Source: Synergistaceae bacterium (lineage in GTDB: Bacteria > Synergistota > Synergistia > Synergistales > Synergistaceae). From it: a stretch of DNA of 7,589 nt. The notes below the pieces were generated by a model that saw only the letters and a program-made list of their open reading frames with translations, was not told the DNA's origin and did not search any database. The translations under genes and the position numbers were made by a program. The DNA is taken from NCBI GenBank assembly GCA_012728505.1, contig JAAYEY010000156.1, positions 1 to 7,589 of the forward strand, in the 5' to 3' direction. Shown in pieces: positions 1-4,425 of this stretch (the first letter of the stretch is position 1; each line of letters begins with the position of its first letter).

Positions 1-432
1 CAAAGCCCTTATCTCTTCCTCATCCTCATCGCTAATTACCTTTATTCCATTTTTCATAAGCAGGGAGGCCGTTATTCCGGCACCAGGGATCTTCTTGCTG
101 GTGAAAGTTCCGTCGTAGATCATTGAAGATCCGCAGGAAGGGCTGTTTTGCTTCAGTATTGCCATGTCTATTTCTAGAAGCTGAGCAAGGCGTAATGTCT
201 CTTCTGCCCCTTTTGCAAATGCTTCTGTATTCTCTTTACCACTTTTTTCAAAAACCCTTCCATCCCGTATTTCATCCGGTTCTCTTGGAGTTGGCAGTCC
301 GCCAAGCTGTTCTGGGCAGACGGGAATAATGTCGTGACTGTCTATAAGAGATGCTATGTTTTTATCCAAATATCCGCCACCGCAATAGCGTGAATTGATT
401 CCAAGCAAACAAGCACTTACTAGAATTTTCAA
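1..432 (-). CDS. DUF523 family protein (3' end outside window)
   Basis: The minus-strand frame is open for 144 codons from base 432 to the left edge, with no stop, so the C-terminus is missing. The family is usually about 150-160 residues, so nearly all of it is here. Visible family motifs are the N-terminal VSACLLG (residues 5-11) followed by SRYCGGG (14-20), PVCPEQLGGLPTPR (37-50), LKQNSPSCG (93-101) and GAGITASLL (117-125). Cysteines at 8, 17, 39 and 100 fall in these motifs. The function of DUF523 is not established; the conserved cysteines suggest metal or thiol chemistry (inference). The start is TTG at 430-432: no ATG lies nearby in frame, the encoded LKILVSACLLG matches the usual family N-terminus, and GGGAGA lies 5 nt upstream. 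It is transcribed away from the aldo/keto reductase gene. The family assignment is firm; the role is unknown. Confidence 0.92.
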   Translation of the reverse strand, partial: MKILVSACLLGINSRYCGGGYLDKNIASLIDSHDIIPVCPEQLGGLPTPREPDEIRDGRVFEKSGKENTEAFAKGAEETLRLAQLLEIDMAILKQNSPSCGSSMIYDGTFTSKKIPGAGITASLLMKNGIKVISDEDEEEIRAL

Positions 433-437
433 AGTTA

Positions 438-443
438 TCTCCC
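438..443 (-). promoter_or_regulatory. Ribosome binding site supporting the TTG start of the DUF523 gene
   Basis: On the minus strand this reads GGGAGA, followed by a 5-nt spacer (TAACT) and then the TTG at 432-430. It is the only well-placed Shine-Dalgarno sequence near the conserved N-terminus, so it decides the non-ATG start. Confidence 0.7.
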
Positions 444-517
444 GCTTTCTGTTCCAATCTCCACAGTATAGAGCATTAAGATAATACAAAAAAGAGAAGA
501 AAATGAGATTTGATAAA

Positions 518-546
518 TTTACATAGGCCACGCATTAACATATAAT
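518..546 (+). promoter_or_regulatory. Probable sigma70-type promoter of the oxidoreductase pair
   Basis: TTTACA (518-523) and a perfect TATAAT (541-546) are separated by 17 nt in a very A+T-rich stretch. Transcription would begin near 553 and give a leader of about 60 nt before the aldo/keto reductase start at 614. A second TATAAT at 567-572 lacks a good -35 box at the right distance. The divergent intergenic region (433-613) holds no other clear gene or structure. Confidence 0.6.
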
Positions 547-601
547 TTCATCCTATTAACAAGATGTATAATAAAAAATAATTCAGAATATTGTAACGAG
601 T

Positions 602-607
602 GAGGTG
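602..607 (+). promoter_or_regulatory. Ribosome binding site that fixes the aldo/keto reductase start at 614
   Basis: GAGGTG at 602-607 is followed by a 6-nt spacer and ATG at 614. A GTG at 605 is in frame and would add three residues, but it lies inside the Shine-Dalgarno sequence itself, so ATG 614 is the better start. Confidence 0.75.
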
Positions 608-613
608 TTCTTT

Positions 614-1723
614 ATGGAATATGTCAGTTTTGGTAAAACTGGATTGAGAGTCTCACGATTTGGCCTTGGCTGCATGAGGTTTCCTCGTGATGAAGACGAA
701 GCAATCCGCATGGTTAGATATGCGATAGACAACGGTGTAAATTATATAGATACAGCATACACTTATCCGGGGAGCGAAGTTATCGTAGGTAAGGCACTCA
801 AGGATGGTTACAGGGATAAGGTTTGTCTGGTTACAAAGTGTCCAGTAGTCCTAATTTCAAAGCATGAGGACATGGAAAGATTTCTTGACGAACAGCTTGA
901 GAGGCTTGATACGGATTATGCAGACATATATCTTCTTCATAATTTGAGCCCCGCAGTGTGGGAGAAGGTAAAAAAATATGATGGAGCAGGGTTTCTCGAT
1001 AGTGTTGCTAAAAAAGGAAAGATACTCCATAAAGGGTTTTCCCTCCATAACAGTTTTGATGCTTTCAAAGAAATAATAGATTACTACCCATGGGACATGA
1101 CACAGATACAGCTAAATATACTCGATGAGAAAAATCAGGCGGGCGGAGTTGAAGGACTTAAGTATGCATCGCACAGGGGTCTCCCGGTAACGATAATGGA
1201 ACCTTTGAAGGGTGGCTCTTTGATTAAAGATGCCCCTAAGAGTGTTCTAGAAATGGTAGACAAATACCCTGAAAAACGACCACTTGCAGAGTGGTGTTTT
1301 AGGTGGCTTTACGACCAGCCGGAGGTCTCTGTCGTTCTTAGCGGTACAAGCAATATGGAACAGCTTAAAGATGACATAAGGATTTTTAATAGTTCTGACA
1401 TAGATGTCATGAGTAAAGAAGATAAAGATTTTATTGCGTGTCTTGCTAAGGAATACAAGTCCAGCGTGACTATTCCCTGCACGGATTGTAAATATTGTAT
1501 GCCATGTTCGCACGGGGTCATGATAACGGCTGTCTTTGCACTTTATAACAAATACCACAATACTTTGGACGAGTCGGTAAAAGAGCATTACAAAGATGTT
1601 TTCTTTAAACCCGGAAGGGGAGCGGATCAGTGTGTTTCGTGCGGTGTGTGCGAGCTTCATTGCCCCCAGGGACTTAAGATCAGGGAACTTCTCGCAAAAG
1701 CGCACGAAGAGTTGATAAATTGA
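614..1723 (+). CDS. Aldo/keto reductase with C-terminal 4Fe-4S cysteine motifs
   Basis: This is a 369-residue NAD(P)H-dependent oxidoreductase with the AKR TIM-barrel fold, probably cytoplasmic. The N-terminus has the usual GKTGLRVSRFGLGCMRFP (7-24). The AKR catalytic tetrad is present: Asp46 (IDTAYTY), Tyr51, Lys75 (VTKCP) and His109 (LLHN). The C-terminal extension has two cysteine clusters, C289-x2-C-x2-C-x2-C298 and C340-x2-C-x2-C-x3-C350-P, as in the AKR subfamily with a ferredoxin-like tail. This suggests an Fe-S cofactor and an electron donor beyond plain NAD(P)H (inference). Such proteins are common in anaerobes and the substrate is generally unknown. The gene is first of an apparent two-gene operon: the SDR gene starts 12 nt after its TGA. 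A promoter sits at 518-546. The family is certain; the substrate cannot be told. Confidence 0.95.
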   Translation: MEYVSFGKTGLRVSRFGLGCMRFPRDEDEAIRMVRYAIDNGVNYIDTAYTYPGSEVIVGKALKDGYRDKVCLVTKCPVVLISKHEDMERFLDEQLERLDTDYADIYLLHNLSPAVWEKVKKYDGAGFLDSVAKKGKILHKGFSLHNSFDAFKEIIDYYPWDMTQIQLNILDEKNQAGGVEGLKYASHRGLPVTIMEPLKGGSLIKDAPKSVLEMVDKYPEKRPLAEWCFRWLYDQPEVSVVLSGTSNMEQLKDDIRIFNSSDIDVMSKEDKDFIACLAKEYKSSVTIPCTDCKYCMPCSHGVMITAVFALYNKYHNTLDESVKEHYKDVFFKPGRGADQCVSCGVCELHCPQGLKIRELLAKAHEELIN

Positions 1724-1735
1724 AAGGAGAACATC

Positions 1736-2542
1736 ATGAGCGAATATTTTGAAAACAAAGTTGCAGCAGTGACAGGAGCGGCATCAGGATTGGGCCTTGG
1801 TATTACTGAAGAACTTCTTAAAAGAGGCGCTGATGCTGTTTTCATGGGGGACTTCAATGAAGAGGGCCTCAAGCGTGAATCAGAGCGGCTGAATATACAG
1901 TATCCAGATAAAGTTTTTCCTGTCCTAACGGATGTTACGAAGTTGGATCAGGTAGAAAAACTTATATTTAGTGCAAAAAAACATGCAGGCCATCTAGATT
2001 TTATGTTTAACAACGCAGGAAAGGGTCTTACCCTTCCGACAGAACAAATAACTTTTGATATATGGAAATACGTTATTGACCTCAACCTTATGGGTGTTAT
2101 ACACGGCACCTATACCGCTATTCCAATAATGAGGGAGCAGAAGTTCGGTCACATAATCAACACCGGATCAATGGGAGGAAAGGTGCCTGTTCCTTATCAG
2201 GCTGTTTATGCGGCTACCAAGAGCGCTGTTATCTCGATGACAGAATGTCTACAGTATGAATTAGAAAACGAGGGGTTGCAGTTCAGTGTTTTTTGCCCGG
2301 GAAATGTACGCACATCAATATTTGCAGGAATGACACCGCCAGCTGATTCGATAAGCGTAGAAGAGGCTGTGGAGTATATTTTTGCTGAGTTGGAGAAGGG
2401 GTCTCTTGTGATAATTTTTCCCGAGGCAGCAAGGTCTGTTGACTATCTTTACAGAGAAAAAAGAGAAGACTTTGATAAGCTAATGAAAAAGTTGGCAGAT
2501 GAAAGGCGAGAAAATTATCGTACCAAAGGTACGTACTGTTAA
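1736..2542 (+). CDS. Short-chain dehydrogenase/reductase (SDR), classical type
   Basis: This 268-residue Rossmann-fold oxidoreductase has the full classical SDR signature: cofactor-binding TGAASGLGLG (13-22), the structural NNAG (92-95), and the catalytic tetrad Asn117 (LNLMG), Ser145 (NTGSMGG), Tyr158 and Lys162 (YAATK). PG at 188-189 follows, as is usual after strand 6. An acidic residue (Asp39, in FMGDFNEEG) sits where many SDRs select NAD over NADP, so NAD is the likelier cofactor (inference). The length is typical, with a charged, Lys/Arg-rich C-terminal tail (about 239-264). AAGGAG lies 6 nt before the ATG. It starts 12 nt after the aldo/keto reductase stop, so the two are probably co-transcribed and may act on related carbonyl/alcohol substrates (inference). 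The substrate cannot be told from sequence. The gene ends just before intergenic repeat copy 1. Confidence 0.95.
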   Translation: MSEYFENKVAAVTGAASGLGLGITEELLKRGADAVFMGDFNEEGLKRESERLNIQYPDKVFPVLTDVTKLDQVEKLIFSAKKHAGHLDFMFNNAGKGLTLPTEQITFDIWKYVIDLNLMGVIHGTYTAIPIMREQKFGHIINTGSMGGKVPVPYQAVYAATKSAVISMTECLQYELENEGLQFSVFCPGNVRTSIFAGMTPPADSISVEEAVEYIFAELEKGSLVIIFPEAARSVDYLYREKREDFDKLMKKLADERRENYRTKGTYC

Positions 2543-2609
2543 AAAGCTCAACTTTTCCACCGTCTTTCCCACATGATTCGGATCAGAAGGGGAGTCGATT
2601 AGGGCAAGG

Positions 2610-2646
2610 CTGGACCCCGGCTCGAGTGCATACCGGGGAGACGATG
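2610..2646 (+). other. Conserved hairpin block in repeat copy 1
   Basis: CTGGA is followed by stem CCCCGG (2615-2620), a 12-nt loop, stem CCGGGG (2633-2638) and AGACGATG. The block at 4157-4193 has the same 37-nt length, stem, loop size and flanks, but two base pairs are swapped in a compensated way. This points to a selected fold, in RNA or in single-stranded DNA. Confidence 0.65.
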
Positions 2647-2679
2647 AGGGCAGGGCTGGACTCCAGCAAGTTTAAAAAA

Positions 2680-2701
2680 ACAACTGTTTGACAATTGTTT
2701 G
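2680..2701 (+). repeat. Two tandem copies of an 11-bp unit (ACAAYTGTTTG)
   Basis: ACAACTGTTTG (2680-2690) is directly followed by ACAATTGTTTG (2691-2701). The same array at 4267-4312 has four units. Each unit junction creates a TTGACA- or TTGACC-like hexamer. Confidence 0.7.
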
Positions 2702-2715
2702 ACCGCCCTTACAAT
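2688..2715 (+). promoter_or_regulatory. Promoter-like pair inside repeat copy 1, facing the membrane protein gene
   Basis: TTGACA (2688-2693) and TACAAT (2710-2715) are 16 nt apart. The same pair with the same spacing occurs in repeat copy 2. Transcription would start near 2722, just before a CGGCA/TGCCG hairpin (2724-2739), and give a leader of about 100 nt. No better promoter is visible before the gene at 2824. The consensus match and its conservation are seen; activity is inferred. Confidence 0.45.
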
Positions 2716-2823
2716 CGCCCACTCGGCACGTTTCTGCCGCAGCACTTAACAACAGTCTATATTTATGGCTCAAAAGCCCGGTATTTCGTCTAAGCCGATA
2801 TTTTACATAAGGAGATTGAATAA

Positions 2824-4020
2824 ATGCGAGATAGGTGGTCTTCAAAAAAGGCTGATATACCTATAGACCTTGTTATATTGATAATTGCTGGTATGACGAT
2901 GGTTATAGCCGGGCTTTTGCTTTTTGCTGTTTACGCCGGTATCGTGCCATATTATGAAAACGGACTATACGGGCTTCTAATATTTATATACGCGATGCAG
3001 ATAACAGTACTGGGTAAGACTCCATTTGGAGATGTCTCCAATCGGTCGCTTCCGCTCCTGATATTGGGAATAATGGTTGCCTGCGTTGGGATAATCACAT
3101 CTTTTATTCCGGATTTACTGAAAAATATTCCTAAGGTAATACTCTTCATTTGCTTTGGTCCCGGAGGCCTACTCTTGCTGCTTCAGCTCTTTTTATCGAA
3201 GGATAAGTTTCCTCTTTGGAAAAAGAAGGGAGGAATATTTGCTATACTTGCTGTGAATTGTGCCGCTATATATTCTCTCTCAGTATTTATATCTCTTCTC
3301 TTAATAAATAAAAATTTTGTGACCGGCAGGTTTACGGCTTTTTCAGTCCTATTATATGGAGCACTCATCCTTTCTCTGTCCGTGGTGCTTTTTAGAATTT
3401 ACGCACTGCATCCCGCTTCCACACAAAGGCCATACGGAGAAACACTGCTTCCGGATGACCGTACTGTGATCCTTATAACGGGGGTTTTCATGGTGTTGCT
3501 TGGTATTTTGCTTATACCGGTCAGCATCGGCCTTCTGCCTTTTTCAGGCAGTGCGCAGTTAGGTCTCCTTATCGTAATAATGTCCATACAGATGGTGGCC
3601 TTCGGCAACACTCCTATAAGGTCTTTTACAAGAACATGGCCTGTGGTATCAGTTGGACTTTTCTTTGCATCAATGGGAATAGTTTCCTGTATAATACCTA
3701 ATATACTTGTTCCTTGCCTGACCGTGATTATTGCACTGCTGAACATTGGGGGAGGGGTTATTCCTCTCACTAAGTTGGTTTCGTCAAGATTGAGAGATAA
3801 ACGGGCTGAGAGAACTGATGTTCTGCCAATAATTACAAAACTATATCTTACTCAGATAACTTTAAACGTACTTTCAATAATTTTCGGTACATCAATGCTG
3901 ATTAAAAACCTGATTCCCGGATTGGTAATAGGAGTGGTACTAACCGCCAACGGGGTAGTTTTACTCTATCTTCTAAGTATTCTTTCGGAAATCGATAAAA
4001 TAAAGAAAAGCATGGCATAG
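2824..4020 (+). CDS. Polytopic membrane protein with two homologous six-helix halves; function unknown
   Basis: This 398-residue, strongly hydrophobic protein has about 12 predicted membrane segments, near residues 16-40, 46-64, 76-96, 102-123, 137-161, 171-192, 214-238, 244-261, 273-292, 294-317, 342-360 and 364-386. The second half repeats the first with an offset of about 197 residues. GLLIFIYAMQITVLGKTP (50-67) matches GLLIVIMSIQMVAFGNTP (247-264) at 9 of 18 positions; SFIPDLL (93-99) matches CIIPNIL (289-295); INKN (161-164) matches LIKN (359-362). A GxTP motif follows the second helix of each half. The N-terminus is basic and has no cleavable signal. AAGGAG lies 9 nt before the ATG. I do not recognise a family: no nucleotide-binding, catalytic or clear transport motif is visible. 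The even number of helices and duplicated halves would suit a transporter or scaffold, but this is only inference. It stands alone between two copies of the intergenic repeat. Confidence 0.85.
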   Translation: MRDRWSSKKADIPIDLVILIIAGMTMVIAGLLLFAVYAGIVPYYENGLYGLLIFIYAMQITVLGKTPFGDVSNRSLPLLILGIMVACVGIITSFIPDLLKNIPKVILFICFGPGGLLLLLQLFLSKDKFPLWKKKGGIFAILAVNCAAIYSLSVFISLLLINKNFVTGRFTAFSVLLYGALILSLSVVLFRIYALHPASTQRPYGETLLPDDRTVILITGVFMVLLGILLIPVSIGLLPFSGSAQLGLLIVIMSIQMVAFGNTPIRSFTRTWPVVSVGLFFASMGIVSCIIPNILVPCLTVIIALLNIGGGVIPLTKLVSSRLRDKRAERTDVLPIITKLYLTQITLNVLSIIFGTSMLIKNLIPGLVIGVVLTANGVVLLYLLSILSEIDKIKKSMA

Positions 4021-4025
4021 TATGC

Positions 4026-4052
4026 TTAGATAACAGATCTAATATGTTTTTT
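4026..4052 (+). terminator. Weak candidate terminator after the membrane protein gene
   Basis: TTAGAT (4026-4031), loop AACAG and ATCTAA (4037-4042) form a perfect 6-bp but A+T-rich stem. A run of six T begins 4 nt later (4047-4052). The position, just after the stop at 4020, is right. The stem lacks G+C strength, so efficiency is doubtful. Confidence 0.35.
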
Positions 4053-4156
4053 AGCAATTACTGTTTTTTTCCACCGTCTTTCCCGCATGATTTTGATCCC
4101 GGAGGCACTGGCTTAGATTCTATGGCAAACCTAGTGACAGCCTGAATTAAAAGCCG

Positions 4157-4193
4157 CTGGACCTCCGTTAAGTTGCGTCCGGAGGAGACGATG
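4157..4193 (+). other. Conserved hairpin block in repeat copy 2
   Basis: CTGGA is followed by stem CCTCCG (4162-4167), a 12-nt loop, stem CGGAGG (4180-4185) and AGACGATG. Compared with copy 1, pair 3 changes C-G to T-A and pair 5 changes G-C to C-G, both fully compensated. The loop sequences are largely different while the flanks are identical. Confidence 0.65.
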
Positions 4194-4266
4194 TGGACAA
4201 TGCTGGGCCCAGGGGATGTGGACCTAGGAAACGATGGGGGCAAGACGGGCCCTGGCAGATTCCAAA

Positions 4267-4312
4267 ACAACTGTTTGTGACAATCGTTTGACCATTGTTT
4301 GACAATTGCTTG
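4267..4312 (+). repeat. Four tandem copies of the 11-bp unit
   Basis: ACAACTGTTTG (4267-4277), TG + ACAATCGTTTG (4278-4290), ACCATTGTTTG (4291-4301) and ACAATTGCTTG (4302-4312) follow each other directly. The consensus is ACAATTGTTTG. The first unit has a 2-nt insertion after it. Copy 1 has two units. Confidence 0.75.
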
Positions 4313-4326
4313 ACTACCCATACAAT
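4299..4326 (+). promoter_or_regulatory. Promoter-like pair inside repeat copy 2, facing the glucan synthase gene
   Basis: TTGACA (4299-4304) and TACAAT (4321-4326) are 16 nt apart, exactly as in copy 1. A start near 4333 would place the GCGGC/GCCGC hairpin (4345-4362) at the 5' end of the transcript, with a leader of about 90 nt before the glucan synthase start. Activity is inferred from consensus and conservation only. Confidence 0.45.
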
Positions 4327-4413
4327 CGCTCACTACCGCTTTACGCGGCACGTTTCCGCCGCAGTACTTAACTATTAACAACAGGTGGAAAAATTCTGTT
4401 ATAGTATAAAAAA

Positions 4414-4418
4414 GGAGG
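4414..4418 (+). promoter_or_regulatory. Ribosome binding site that favours a GTG start at 4426
   Basis: GGAGG (4414-4418, within AAAGGAGGG) is 7 nt before GTG 4426. The in-frame ATG at 4420 is only 1 nt from it, too close for normal initiation. A further in-frame GTG at 4432 has a 13-nt spacer and is less likely. Confidence 0.7.
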
Positions 4419-4425
4419 GATGAGA

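Larger units (their letters stand above)
2553..2755 (+). repeat. Intergenic repeat, copy 1 (short form, about 203 bp)
   Basis: It shares its left end (TTTTCCACCGTCTTTCCC then CATGATT) and right end (11-bp tandem units, TACAATCGC, CGGCACGTTT, GCCGCAG, ACTTAAC, AACAACAG) with the block at 4067-4384, in the same orientation. It contains two partial tandem units, AGGGCAAGGCTGGACCCC at 2601-2618 and AGGGCAGGGCTGGACTCC at 2647-2664, 46 bp apart with two mismatches. The first unit forms the 6-bp hairpin listed separately; the second forms GCTGG-ACT-CCAGC (2655-2667). The block looks richer in G+C than the flanking genes. No open frame of note and no terminal inverted repeats were seen. The rest of the 2543-2823 gap holds only the leader and ribosome binding site (AAGGAG, 2809-2814) of the next gene. 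I infer a dispersed non-coding element; I cannot name the family. Confidence 0.8.
4067..4384 (+). repeat. Intergenic repeat, copy 2 (long form, about 318 bp)
   Basis: This block fills most of the 405-bp gap between the membrane protein and glucan synthase genes. Its ends match copy 1 at 2553-2755: TTTTCCACCGTCTTTCCC and CATGATT on the left; ACAACTGTTTG, TACAATCGC, CGGCACGTTT, GCCGCAG, ACTTAAC and AACAACAG on the right. It is longer because of extra sequence near 4100-4150, added hairpin-like units after the conserved hairpin (palindrome CTGGGCCCAG at 4203-4212; TGGACCTAGG before AAACGATG), and four rather than two 11-bp units. The orientation is the same as copy 1, with the right end toward the next gene. 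A 107-codon minus-strand frame here is judged spurious. I see no transposase or target-site duplication. Confidence 0.8.

Noticed and set aside
123..329. A 68-codon plus-strand open frame near the left edge
   Set aside because: It is antisense to the DUF523 gene, whose conserved motifs lie on the minus strand.
465..493. Minus-strand TATACT (470-465) as a promoter -10 box for the DUF523 gene
   Set aside because: At 17 nt upstream only a T run is found, and the TTGTAT nearby gives a 13-nt spacer. The evidence is too weak to list.
1247..1705. A 152-codon minus-strand open frame
   Set aside because: It lies entirely antisense to the aldo/keto reductase, whose motifs and cysteine clusters prove the plus-strand frame.
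2519..2533. Perfect hairpin CGTACC-AAA-GGTACG at the end of the SDR gene
   Set aside because: It lies within the last codons and is not followed by a T run, so it is not a normal intrinsic terminator. It could be chance or a processing site; nothing supports either.
2767..2778. GGCT-CAAA-AGCC hairpin upstream of the membrane protein gene
   Set aside because: Only four base pairs, no T run and not shared with the other leader. Too weak to call a regulator.
4058..4381. A 107-codon minus-strand open frame spanning nearly all of repeat copy 2
   Set aside because: Repeat copy 1 shows no comparable open frame, the composition is unlike a protein domain, and the DNA is explained by hairpins and tandem units. 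I treat it as chance.
4375..4405. TTAACA-N19-TATAGT as a promoter immediately before the glucan synthase gene
   Set aside because: The spacer is long and the predicted start (near 4412) would almost abut the ribosome binding site at 4414. The pair inside the repeat is the better candidate.
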